From: an uncultured Olsenella sp.
Lineage (GTDB): Bacteria > Actinomycetota > Coriobacteriia > Coriobacteriales > Atopobiaceae
Length of the DNA: 64,000 bases
Direction: 5' to 3'
Assembly: GCA_900314495.1 (NCBI GenBank)
Contig: OMVJ01000011.1
Location: forward strand, 1-64,000
Positions 40,970-48,987 of the stretch are shown here, piece after piece. A program made the position numbers and the translations under genes. The notes under the pieces are model-generated. The model did not search any database. It saw only the letters and a program-made list of their open reading frames with translations, and had not been told where the DNA came from. Positions within the stretch are counted from its first letter, which is position 1; each line of letters begins with the position of its first letter.

Positions 40970-41758
40970 TTATTTCCCTTCGTTGAGTGCGCTTGCCAGC
41001 CAGGGCCTGCCCTCCAGCGCCCGCACGATGGCGTCCTGCGCGGTGGCAAGGGTGACGTCTGGCTTCACGTGCACGTACACGGTACCGTGAACGCCGTATG
41101 CGTCAAAGGACGTGAAGTACACGCCAGACTCGTATTGGGTGTCCGCCATGGGGCCCAGGGCGGCATCCGCAAGCTCTACGACCTCCTCCGCCACCGCGTT
41201 GAGGTCCGCGCCCATGGCGACGGAGAAGCTCACGCCGCAGCTGCCGGCCTGGCTTGCGCTCCTGCGCAGGAAGGCGGTCTTGTTGAGCACGCTGTTGGGG
41301 ATGATCTGCTGGTTGCCCAACCGGTCTTGCACCACGGTGTTGCGCCAGTTCACGTCCGTCACCACGCCCTCGAAGTCGCCCACCTTCACGTAGTCGTGCG
41401 GGGCGATGACCTTGCCCAGCGTGAGTCCCAAGCCGCTGAAGAGGTTGGAGACCGTGTCCTGCAGGCCGAACGAGATGACCACAGAAGAGACGCCCAGGGC
41501 CGCCACGAAGGCCGTGGGCTCTATGCCGAAGACGGGTTTCAGCACCATGAGCAGGCCCAGCGCCCAGATGACACCACGCACGATGTTCACGAAGATCGAC
41601 GCCGAGGGCACCTTGGAGGCGTTCAGCATGCGCCGCAAGGCACGTGCCAGGAGGTGCTGTACGAAGTAGGTGATGGCAAAGACCACCCCGAAGTAGATTG
41701 CCCTGAACAGCAGGTCACCCAGCGTTATGCCGAACACCACCACGTTCTCCAGATCCAT
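40970..41758 (-). CDS. mscS: MscS family mechanosensitive channel
   Basis: 262 residues, the compact MscS size. Three membrane segments are visible; the pore-lining third helix and following beta domain read VSSVVISFGLQDTVSNLFSG, IAPHDYVKVGDFEGVVTDVN and RLGNQQIIPNSVLNKTAF. The C-terminal alpha/beta domain includes SGVYFTSFDAYGVHGTVYVH. It releases solutes on osmotic downshock. It is directly followed by luxS. Confidence 0.9.
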   Translation of the reverse strand: MDLENVVVFGITLGDLLFRAIYFGVVFAITYFVQHLLARALRRMLNASKVPSASIFVNIVRGVIWALGLLMVLKPVFGIEPTAFVAALGVSSVVISFGLQDTVSNLFSGLGLTLGKVIAPHDYVKVGDFEGVVTDVNWRNTVVQDRLGNQQIIPNSVLNKTAFLRRSASQAGSCGVSFSVAMGADLNAVAEEVVELADAALGPMADTQYESGVYFTSFDAYGVHGTVYVHVKPDVTLATAQDAIVRALEGRPWLASALNEGK

Positions 41759-41785
41759 TGCGCCTCCACACCGCTGCGCCGCGGC

Positions 41786-44224
41786 CTACGCGTCAATCCT
41801 CACAATGGGCGCGAAGCCCTTCATGAGCTTCTTGACCTTGCCAGTGCGCGTGAACTTGACCTCAATCACGTCGCCCTCCGCCTTGAGCACCACGCCAGGG
41901 CCAAAGGTCTTGTGTGACACGTGATCCCCCGCCTTGAAGTCCTCCGTGGCCCTCTTGGCAACGGGACGGGGTGCCGGCGCCGGCGTGCCTTGCGGGTTGC
42001 CGCCCGTGGAGCGCGTGTGCGAGCCAAAGACGTGCCCGCCGTACACGGAGGACCCTCGGCCGGAGCCGAAGGTGCCGCGGCGGTCGCCGCGCTTCTCCCA
42101 GCCCACGCCCGAGAAGCCCGAGGACCCCACGCCGATGGTCTCCACGTCCTCCGGTGGAATCTCGTTCACGAAGCGGCTGCGCGGGTACGCCTGCACGGAC
42201 CCGTACATGCGGCGCGTGGCGGCATACGTGAGGAAGAGCTTCTTGCGTGCGCGCGTTATGGCCACGTAGGCAAGGCGGCGCTCCTCCTCTATTCGGCCCG
42301 GCTCCTGCTCTGTGCCGGTGTGCGGGAAGATGCCCTCCTCCATGCCCGCCACGAAGACCACGGGAAACTCCAGGCCCTTGGCGGAGTGGATGGTCATCAT
42401 GGTCACGGCGTGCGTGTCCCCCGCCAGCGAGTCCAAGTCGGAGCGCAGGGCCAGCCACTCCATGAAGGCGGGGAGCTTCTCCGCCGCCACGGGCGGGAGC
42501 GTGTCCGCACCGGGTGCGGGCACCGACTGGACGGCAGGCGCCTGCGCGCCCGGAACGCCGTCCAGCGCGCCGGCCTCGCGCAGCTGACGCAGGCTCTCCA
42601 GAGTCTCCGCCACGTCGTCGTGGGTCTCGTCGAACTCCTGTGCAACGCCGTAGAATTCCCTAATGTTCTCTATGCGGCTGTCCGCCTCCACGGAATGCTC
42701 CGCCTCCAGCGCCTGTACCAGGCCGGACTTCTCCACGATCATCTCCACCACGTTGCCCAGGTCGCCCTGGTAGTGGCGGGCGTTCTCCACCATGTTGGTC
42801 CAGTCCTGCAGGCTGCTGCGCACCTTGGCGGAAAGCAGGCCAGTCTCCGCCGCGCAGGCCTCCGCAGCCGAGAAGAACGAGAGCCCGTGCTCCTCCCCGT
42901 AGCGCTCGATCTTGCCGATGCTGGTGGTGCCGATGCCGCGGCGCGGCGTGTTGACCGTGCGCTGGGCGCTCACGTCGTCGTCGGGGTTGACCACCAGCTT
43001 GAGGTAGGCCATGACGTCGCGAATCTCCGCGCGGTCGAAGAAGCGCGTGCCGCCGACCAGCTTGTAGGGCACGCCGGCGCGCAGGAACATGTCCTCCAGG
43101 ATGCGTGACTGGGCGTTGGTGCGGTAGAAGACGGCCATGTCGTCGTAGCTGGTGCCGGCGTCGTGCAGCTTCTCTATCTCCGCACCGACCCAGCGGCCCT
43201 CGTCGCGCTCGTCGGAAGCCTGGAAGACCTTGACCTTCTCGCCGTCTCCGGCGGAGGTGAAGAGGTGCTTCTCCGTCCGGCGGGAGTTGTGCGCCACCAC
43301 GGCGTTGGCAGCGTTGAGGATGTGGCCGGTGGAGCGGTAGTTCTCCTCCAGCTTGACCACCGTGGCGTTGGGGTAGTCCTTCTGGAAGCTGAGGATGTTG
43401 GTGATGTCCGCACCGCGCCAGGAGTAGATGGACTGGTCGTCGTCGCCAACTACCATGAGGTTCTGGTACTTGCGCGCCAGCAGGTTGGTGATGGCGTACT
43501 GCACGCCGTTGGTGTCCTGGTACTCGTCCACGCTGATCTGGCGGAAGCGCTCCTGGTAGCCGTCCAGCACGTCCGGGTGCTTGGCCAAGAGCTCGTACGC
43601 GTTTATGAGCAGGTCGTCGAAGTCCATGGCGTTGGCGCGGGCAAGGCGGCGCTGCAGCTCCACGTACACCCGCGCGGCGGCGCGGTCAAGCGGGGCCACG
43701 GCCTTGGCCTGCATCTCGTCCGGGAAGACCAGGGCATTCTTGGCAGCAGAGATGCGCGAGCGCACCGCATTTATGGGGAACTGCTTCTGGTCTATGGAGA
43801 GGTCCGACATGATGTTGCGCACCAGGCGCTTGGAATCATCGTCGTCGTAGATGGAGAAGTTGGAGTTGAAGCCGATGGCGTCCGCGTCCTCGCGTAGCAT
43901 GCGGACGCACATGGCGTGGAAGGTGCAGACCCACATGCCGCGCGTGCTGGGCACGAGCTTGGCAAGGCGCTCCCGCATCTCCGCCGCGGCCTTGTTGGTG
44001 AAGGTGATGGCAAGGACCTGCCAGGGGGCGACGCCCTCGTCCGCGATCATGTGCGCAATGCGGTAGGTGAGCACGCGAGTCTTGCCGGAGCCGGCGCCGG
44101 CCAGCACCAAGAGGGGACCCCTGGTGCAAAGCACTGCCTGGCGCTGCGCGGGGTTGAGCCCCTGGATGTCCACCGAGTAGCCGGCGGGTGGTATGTTGAG
44201 CGAGGTCTGACGAGCGTCCGGCAT
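41786..44224 (-). CDS. pcrA: ATP-dependent DNA helicase PcrA/UvrD
   Basis: 812 residues. Superfamily 1A motifs: GLNPAQRQAVLC (Q motif), LVLAGAGSGKTRVLTYRIAH (I), TFTNKAAAEMRERL (Ia), VDEYQDTNGVQYAI (II), GDDDQSIYSWRGADITNI (III), VKLEENYRSTGHIL (IV), MTIHSAKGLEFPVVFVAGME (V) and ERRLAYVAITRARKKL (VI). The C-terminal tail ends in a Tudor-like RNA-polymerase-binding domain (GDHVSHKTFGPGVVLKAEGD). It acts in nucleotide excision repair and removes RecA filaments. The start MPDARQTSLN at 44224 has GGAGG; an ATG 19 codons upstream has no ribosome site. Confidence 0.93.
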   Translation of the reverse strand: MPDARQTSLNIPPAGYSVDIQGLNPAQRQAVLCTRGPLLVLAGAGSGKTRVLTYRIAHMIADEGVAPWQVLAITFTNKAAAEMRERLAKLVPSTRGMWVCTFHAMCVRMLREDADAIGFNSNFSIYDDDDSKRLVRNIMSDLSIDQKQFPINAVRSRISAAKNALVFPDEMQAKAVAPLDRAAARVYVELQRRLARANAMDFDDLLINAYELLAKHPDVLDGYQERFRQISVDEYQDTNGVQYAITNLLARKYQNLMVVGDDDQSIYSWRGADITNILSFQKDYPNATVVKLEENYRSTGHILNAANAVVAHNSRRTEKHLFTSAGDGEKVKVFQASDERDEGRWVGAEIEKLHDAGTSYDDMAVFYRTNAQSRILEDMFLRAGVPYKLVGGTRFFDRAEIRDVMAYLKLVVNPDDDVSAQRTVNTPRRGIGTTSIGKIERYGEEHGLSFFSAAEACAAETGLLSAKVRSSLQDWTNMVENARHYQGDLGNVVEMIVEKSGLVQALEAEHSVEADSRIENIREFYGVAQEFDETHDDVAETLESLRQLREAGALDGVPGAQAPAVQSVPAPGADTLPPVAAEKLPAFMEWLALRSDLDSLAGDTHAVTMMTIHSAKGLEFPVVFVAGMEEGIFPHTGTEQEPGRIEEERRLAYVAITRARKKLFLTYAATRRMYGSVQAYPRSRFVNEIPPEDVETIGVGSSGFSGVGWEKRGDRRGTFGSGRGSSVYGGHVFGSHTRSTGGNPQGTPAPAPRPVAKRATEDFKAGDHVSHKTFGPGVVLKAEGDVIEVKFTRTGKVKKLMKGFAPIVRIDA

Positions 44225-44286
44225 GCGGAGCCTCCATACTGCGGTTGGGGTACGGTCTGAAGCGCGGTCGAGATTCGGCATGGCCT

Positions 44287-44292
44287 AGTGTA
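44287..44292 (-). promoter_or_regulatory. -10 box for pcrA
   Basis: TACACT on the minus strand after TGCTTGC, about 63 bases upstream of the ATG; the -35 is unclear. Confidence 0.35.
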
Positions 44293-44336
44293 GCAAGCAT
44301 GCGGGACAGGATGCGGGAAGACGATGTGGCTTCCCT

Positions 44337-44400
44337 GAGACACGGGGACGCACCTTTTGTCTCATTTGAATGAGACAAAAGGTGCGTCCCCCCGTCTCAT
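44337..44400. repeat. Paired GAGAC-type hairpin repeat
   Basis: 44344-44366 and 44369-44391 are perfect 23-bp inverted copies around TG, core GGGGACGCACC then TTTTGTCTCATT. On the minus strand the repeat begins TGAGACGGGG directly after the TGA of the alpha/beta hydrolase gene, giving tandem stops. Confidence 0.85.
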
Positions 44401-45692
44401 CAGCAGCGAGGCTCCACGAAGGCGAAGACCTCGTGGTAGTAGCGGGCGGGGTCCGCGAAGCAGGCGCTGTTGTGACCCGCGTGCCTGAACATGCAGAGGC
44501 GCTTGTTCTCGCCCGCCGCGGAACCGCTGGTCGCGTCGTAGAGCCTCTTGCCCATGTAGGCCGGCACCACCAGGTCCTCCTCGCCCTGCAGGTACAGCAT
44601 GGGAACCTGGGCGTGCACCACCGCGGCGGCAGGGTCGCAGGAGGCGACGTCGTAGCCGCCGGGGCTCAGCTTCAGCACCAACCGCGCGACGTCCAGAACC
44701 AGATGGGCGGGCAGACGCATGGCGCGAAGTCCGCGCAGGATGACGTTCCACGCGTCCGAGTAGCCGGAGTCCGACACCGCGGCGACCACGCCGGAGGGCA
44801 GGGTCTTCTCCGCAGCAGCCATGCAGACGGCGGCGGCCCCCATGCCCTGGCCATGCAGCACGATGCGGGCACCCTCGTCCATGTCGCGCACGATCCAGCG
44901 GCACCACAGCACCAGGTCCATGGCATCCAAGAGGCCCATGCCAATGTAGGCGCCCTCGCTCTGGTGGTGGGCACGAAGCTCTGGCACCAGGACGTTGAAG
45001 CCACGCTCCGCGTACCGGCGCACGTGAAGGAGGGCGTCCGTCCAATCCCCCTCGAAGTCGTGCACGAGGACCACCCACCGCCTGCTGGAAGGCGCACAGG
45101 CAAACACGTGCCCCACCAGGCGCGCCTCGTCCGAAGCGGCAATGCGAACGGAGACGGGGTCCTCCGCGGCGTCCAGCCAGTCCAAGGTGGCGCGGGTCTC
45201 ACGCGCCCGGTGGGCGTCCAGAACGGCCACTTCCTCGCTGGTGAGGACGGAAGCGGAGCCCGTGGGCTGCTCGTCCTCCGTCCGGCCCAGCAGGCTGCCG
45301 GCACGCTGCACGCGCTGTGCGCGCAGCGCCAGCGCCTCGTCACCCTTGTACTCCAGCGCAATGCGCTCTTCCTGGGAAAGCGCGTCCGCCTTCCATGGCC
45401 CAAGGTACTGGGTCAGAAAGCGATAGGCGCACACACCGGGAATGACCACAAGCGCCAAGGCGGCCACGCCGCAAAGCACGGCCGCGCCCATGGACGCATG
45501 CAGAATGAACCAATCGCTCAGAAGGAGCAGGGCAAGCACCGACGCCGCCAGCCAAACGAACCTCTTGCCAGTGGGGCGCTCGTCCCGCCTGCCCGCAAGG
45601 TCCACGTCCTCCGGCAGCACGGCCGGAAAGCGCTTGGGGCCGTCCTGCTGGGGCGGCTTCTTGTCTGCCCGCAGCGAGCCTTGATCGGCCAT
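44400..45692 (-). CDS. Membrane-anchored alpha/beta hydrolase homologue with Ser-to-Gly nucleophile
   Basis: 430 residues. A 45-residue polar start is followed by two membrane helices (about 46-60 and 66-90), then a helical linker and an alpha/beta hydrolase domain from about residue 175. Family cues: WVVLVHDFEGDWTDALLHVR, RGFNVLVPELRAHHQSEGAY, QGEEDLVVPAYMGKRLY (acid) and FRHAGHNSACF (His). The nucleophile elbow, GxSxG in active members, reads HGQGMGAA, with Gly283 (GGC) where serine belongs; HG and RGHG motifs are also altered to HD and RAHH. It is probably inactive as a serine esterase. The start at 45692 has GGGAGG. It is 136 bases upstream of uppP, same strand. Confidence 0.75.
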   Translation of the reverse strand: MADQGSLRADKKPPQQDGPKRFPAVLPEDVDLAGRRDERPTGKRFVWLAASVLALLLLSDWFILHASMGAAVLCGVAALALVVIPGVCAYRFLTQYLGPWKADALSQEERIALEYKGDEALALRAQRVQRAGSLLGRTEDEQPTGSASVLTSEEVAVLDAHRARETRATLDWLDAAEDPVSVRIAASDEARLVGHVFACAPSSRRWVVLVHDFEGDWTDALLHVRRYAERGFNVLVPELRAHHQSEGAYIGMGLLDAMDLVLWCRWIVRDMDEGARIVLHGQGMGAAAVCMAAAEKTLPSGVVAAVSDSGYSDAWNVILRGLRAMRLPAHLVLDVARLVLKLSPGGYDVASCDPAAAVVHAQVPMLYLQGEEDLVVPAYMGKRLYDATSGSAAGENKRLCMFRHAGHNSACFADPARYYHEVFAFVEPRC

Positions 45693-45828
45693 GCACACCT
45701 CCCTGCACTCATCCCAACCAGGCGCATTCGTACCAAGCCAGGCGGTACGAAGTGCAAGTATACTGCCCTGGTCCCACCTGAACAAACGCGTTGCCGCACA
45801 CCAGGGCGCGGGCACGCGGTCCGGGCCC

Positions 45829-46746
45829 CTATGCCGCAAGCAGGAAGTACGCGATCACCGCGACGCCCAGGACGATCCTGTACCAGCCAAAGGGCTTGAA
45901 GTCGTGGCGCTTGATGTAACCCATGAGGAAGCGGATGACGATGACGGAGACAACGAACGCGACGACGCATCCCACGCCCAGGATTGCCGACTCCTGCGCC
46001 ACGAAGCTGCCGCCCTTCATGAAGAAGCGCACGAGCTTGAGGGCCGACGCGCCGAACATGACGGGAATGGCAAGGTAGAAGGTGAACTCCGCCGCAACCT
46101 TGCGCGAGCAGCCCAGCAAGAGGCCGCCAATGATGGTGGAGCCAGACCGGGACGTGCCGGGCACCAGGGAAAGCACCTGGAAGATGCCGATGCCAATGGC
46201 CCTTGCCCAGCCAAGCTCCGACATGTCCTGAACCGCAGCGTCGGCATCCGCAAGCTGCAGGCTTGTCTGGCCCTCCGTCTTGCGGAAGTGGGCCCCGCGG
46301 GAGCGATTCTGCGCAATGCGCCGCGCCTTGCGCTCGCGCGCGGACTCAATGACGATGAACAGGATGCCGTACACGACGAGCGCGGCCGCAATGACGAAGG
46401 GCGAGCTCAGGTGGTCCTCCATCCAGTCGTTGAGGGGCACGCCGACGGCAGCCGCCGGTATGCAGGCGACCACGATCTTCGCCCACAGCCCCCACGTGGC
46501 GCGGCGCTCCTCCGCCGACTTCTTGCGCGAGAAGGGATTCAGCTGGTGGAAGTACAGCACGCACACGGCCAGGATGGCACCCAGCTGAATGACCACCAGG
46601 AACATGTTCCAGAAGTTCTCCGTCACGTCCAGCCTGACGAACTGGTCCAGGAGCAGCATGTGCCCCGTGGACGAGATGGGCAGCCACTCCGTGACGCCCT
46701 CAACCAGGCCGTACAAGGCCGCTTTCAAGAGTTCGATGGAATTCAA
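45829..46746 (-). CDS. uppP: Undecaprenyl-diphosphatase
   Basis: 305 residues, multi-pass. Active-site motifs EGVTEWLPISSTGHMLLLDQ near the N-terminus and SLVPGTSRSGSTIIGGLLLG in the middle. A charged cytoplasmic loop of about 60 residues (ARERKARRIAQNRSRGAHFR) separates the halves. It recycles the lipid carrier for peptidoglycan and other wall polymers. The start is TTG at 46746 with GGAAGGGG upstream; there is no ATG or GTG at the family start. It is divergent from the universal stress gene. Confidence 0.92.
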   Translation of the reverse strand: MNSIELLKAALYGLVEGVTEWLPISSTGHMLLLDQFVRLDVTENFWNMFLVVIQLGAILAVCVLYFHQLNPFSRKKSAEERRATWGLWAKIVVACIPAAAVGVPLNDWMEDHLSSPFVIAAALVVYGILFIVIESARERKARRIAQNRSRGAHFRKTEGQTSLQLADADAAVQDMSELGWARAIGIGIFQVLSLVPGTSRSGSTIIGGLLLGCSRKVAAEFTFYLAIPVMFGASALKLVRFFMKGGSFVAQESAILGVGCVVAFVVSVIVIRFLMGYIKRHDFKPFGWYRIVLGVAVIAYFLLAA

Positions 46747-46919
46747 GACCCAACCCCTTCCGGGAAGCCCAACGGGTGCGGCAGCGAGCCTGCCGCCCGA
46801 GCAACGCATTGACCCAGCCATGATGGACCCTCGGAATGCGCGCGGGGCCCAGCCTTGGATATCCGCCGACAAATTCCACCGCACGCGCACGATACCGACG
46901 CAAAGGCCGCGTGGGTGGG

Positions 46920-46925
46920 TAGACT
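46920..46925 (+). promoter_or_regulatory. -10 box for the universal stress gene
   Basis: TAGACT preceded by GGTGGG, about 48 bases upstream of the ATG; no -35 seen. The divergent gap 46747-46973 otherwise shows nothing clear. Confidence 0.35.
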
Positions 46926-46973
46926 CGCGGTGAGAGAGGTTAACGGAATCGGCACGACGCTCGGGAGGAACCC

Positions 46974-47447
46974 ATGGCAGAGAATCAGACCGCTTACAAG
47001 CCCAGCTACGGTGCCCTTGGCTACGACAAGATCTTCGTCGCGCTGGACGGCACCCCACAGCAGGAGCTCGTGCTGGCCCGCGCAATCATCATTGCGTCCA
47101 CCAACGAGGCCGAGCTCTACATTGGCCACGTCATTGACTCCTCGGCGCTGGAGACCTCGGGCTCCTACCCCACCGGCCTCCTGCAGAGCCTGGAGAAGCA
47201 GTTCCGCGAGTCCATTGCCCCGCAGGTGGCGGAGGCCGAGGCCGCCCCGGGCATCCGGAAGGTGGAGGTCATGGTGAAGGCGGGCCGCATTCGCGAGACC
47301 ATCAAGGAGGACATGCTGGAGGAGATCCAGCCAGACCTGGTAATCTGCGGCGCCCGCGGGCTCTCAAACATCAAGTACGCCCTGCTAGGCTCCATCTCTA
47401 CCTTCCTCGTTCGCAACGCCAAGTGCGACACCCTGGTGCTCAAGTAG
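46974..47447 (+). CDS. Universal stress protein (UspA family)
   Basis: 157 residues, one Usp domain. YDKIFVALDGTPQQELVLAR is the first strand and loop, and the ATP-binding pattern G-x2-G-x9-G-(S/T) is intact in GARGLSNIKYALLGSISTFL. The end CDTLVLK is typical. ATP-binding Usp proteins dimerise and are induced in stationary phase and energy limitation. GGGAGGAACCC precedes the ATG. Confidence 0.9.
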   Translation: MAENQTAYKPSYGALGYDKIFVALDGTPQQELVLARAIIIASTNEAELYIGHVIDSSALETSGSYPTGLLQSLEKQFRESIAPQVAEAEAAPGIRKVEVMVKAGRIRETIKEDMLEEIQPDLVICGARGLSNIKYALLGSISTFLVRNAKCDTLVLK

Positions 47448-47491
47448 GGCCGGCGCTGGCAACGCGCCCTCGCACAAGCCCTCCTTCCCTG

Positions 47492-47522
47492 CGGCCGTCC
47501 ACCTCTTTGTGGTGGGCGGCCG
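47492..47522 (+). terminator. Hairpin after the universal stress gene
   Basis: CGGCCGTCCACC (47492-47503) pairs with GGTGGGCGGCCG (47511-47522), 12 bp with one G-T, loop 7. No U tract follows. Confidence 0.55.
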
Positions 47523-47624
47523 TACCTGTACGGTGAACGGTCATAAGGGGGCCAAGCCACACCAGACAAGGGCCTGGAACCGCGGGGACCTCGTGAAGGA
47601 TGGGTTACGGGGACGAACGCGGGG

Positions 47625-47630
47625 TAGAAT
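47625..47630 (+). promoter_or_regulatory. -10 box for the secreted coiled-coil gene
   Basis: TAGAAT preceded by GGGG and followed by C, about 70 bases upstream of the TTG start. The rest of the 253-base gap (47448-47700) has the hairpin at 47492 and a G-rich stretch that I could not assign to a riboswitch. Confidence 0.4.
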
Positions 47631-47700
47631 CAGAAGTTGGTTGACTAGACAACGTCCCCCCTGCATCGCCGGGCGGGACGCCCAGACAGTTTGGATCCCC

Positions 47701-48924
47701 TTGAGACCCCACGCATTGACACGCAGAATCGCCGTACTTGCCACGAGCGCAGCGCTGGTGGTTTCGGGTACCCCTCTGGCGGCAACGCATGCCTTCGCAG
47801 AGGAGAGCGCGGCCCAGCTGCAGACTCAGGCCAACTCCCTGGCCAGCACCGTGGAGCAGAAGCGTCAGGAGTACGCAGACGCCCAGGCTGCCGTGAACGA
47901 CCTCCAGGCCAAGATTCAGGACAACGAGGCCAACATCCAGGAGATTCAGGCCAAGCTCCCGGAGGAGCGCGCCAAGGCGGCGGAGGCCATCAGGGTGCTC
48001 TACAAGCTGCAGCAGAACACGCCCGGCTTGCTCGACCTGCTCCTCTCGTCCGACAACTTCAACGACTTCATCTCCACGCTCGTCTACATAGACAGCGTGC
48101 AGAGCCGCAACACCGCCGCGGTGAGCGAGCTCGCGCAGACGCAGACCGAGCTGGACAACGCCGAGGCCACGCTCACCGCCCAGAAGCAGCAGGCGGACGA
48201 GAAGGCCGCCACCGCCCAGCAGGCGCTTCAGGAGACCAAGCAGGCACTGGCAAATGCCCGCGCCAAGGCGGAGCAGCAGGCGGCGGCAGAGGCAGCGGAG
48301 CGTCAGGCCGCCCTGGAGGCGGCTCAGCAGGCCCTTGCGGAGGCTCAGGCCAAGCAGGAGGCAGAGTCCACCTCCCAGGACGCCGACTCTGATGCCGGGA
48401 AGGCGGAGGAAGACTCCGGCTCCTCCTCCAGCTCCACGGCCGCCAGCTCTGGCTCCGCCACCTTCACCACCAACTCCGGCAACACCGCCACGGTGGAGAT
48501 TCCCCAGACCGTCACGGTGGACCCCTCCGCGGCAGAGACCAACGTCACCAGCAGCGAGCAGCAGGGCTGGGCGGCGCGCATTGACGCCTACCTGGCAGGG
48601 TCGCCCCTGGCCGGCCACGGCGCCACCTTCGCCTCCGCGGCCGCGCAGTATGGCATTGACCCGCGCCTCTCCGCCGCCATCTCCTGCGTGGAGAGCGGCA
48701 AGGGCACCTACTGCTTCCGCTCGCACAACGCCTGGGGCTGGGGCTCCAGCAACTGGGGAGACTGGGACACCGCCATCAACGCGCACGTGGCCGGCCTCGC
48801 CAGCGGCTACGGCGACGTGATGGCAGGCGGCTACACGCTCTCCGTTGCCATGGCAAGGCGCTACTGCCCGCCCACGTACCTGGAGTGGTACGCCAGCGTG
48901 GCATCCGAGATGGAGAAGATCTAA
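47701..48924 (+). CDS. Secreted coiled-coil protein with lysozyme-like C-terminal domain
   Basis: About 407 residues. A signal peptide (RRIAVLATSAALVVSGTPLA, then ATHAFA) should be cut near residue 33. Residues 36-230 form a PcsB/CwlO-type coiled coil (LQTQANSLASTVEQKRQEYA; KLPEERAKAAEAIRVLYKLQ), followed by a Ser/Thr-rich linker. The last 110 residues look lysozyme-like, with the likely catalytic glutamate in ISCVESGKGTYCFRSHNAWG. It probably remodels peptidoglycan at division, possibly regulated by the coiled coil. The start is uncertain: no ATG or GTG fits. TTG at 47701 has only weak GGA upstream, and a second TTG is at 47716. Confidence 0.72.
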   Translation: MRPHALTRRIAVLATSAALVVSGTPLAATHAFAEESAAQLQTQANSLASTVEQKRQEYADAQAAVNDLQAKIQDNEANIQEIQAKLPEERAKAAEAIRVLYKLQQNTPGLLDLLLSSDNFNDFISTLVYIDSVQSRNTAAVSELAQTQTELDNAEATLTAQKQQADEKAATAQQALQETKQALANARAKAEQQAAAEAAERQAALEAAQQALAEAQAKQEAESTSQDADSDAGKAEEDSGSSSSSTAASSGSATFTTNSGNTATVEIPQTVTVDPSAAETNVTSSEQQGWAARIDAYLAGSPLAGHGATFASAAAQYGIDPRLSAAISCVESGKGTYCFRSHNAWGWGSSNWGDWDTAINAHVAGLASGYGDVMAGGYTLSVAMARRYCPPTYLEWYASVASEMEKI

Positions 48925-48947
48925 CCAACGCAAGGGGGGGTTCCGCC

Positions 48948-48973
48948 GAGCCGGTACCCTCCGGCTCGTTTTA
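48948..48973 (+). terminator. Intrinsic terminator of the coiled-coil gene
   Basis: GAGCCGG (48948-48954), loop TACCCT, CCGGCTC (48961-48967), then GTTTTAT. The peptidase ATG follows 15 bases later, so termination may be partial. Confidence 0.75.
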
Positions 48974-48987
48974 TGTGGAGGAACCCA

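Noticed and set aside
47520-47700. ydaO-type (cyclic di-AMP) riboswitch before the cell-wall gene
   Set aside because: G-rich blocks are suggestive, but the conserved blocks do not occur in order, and the TAGAAT box leaves too short a leader.
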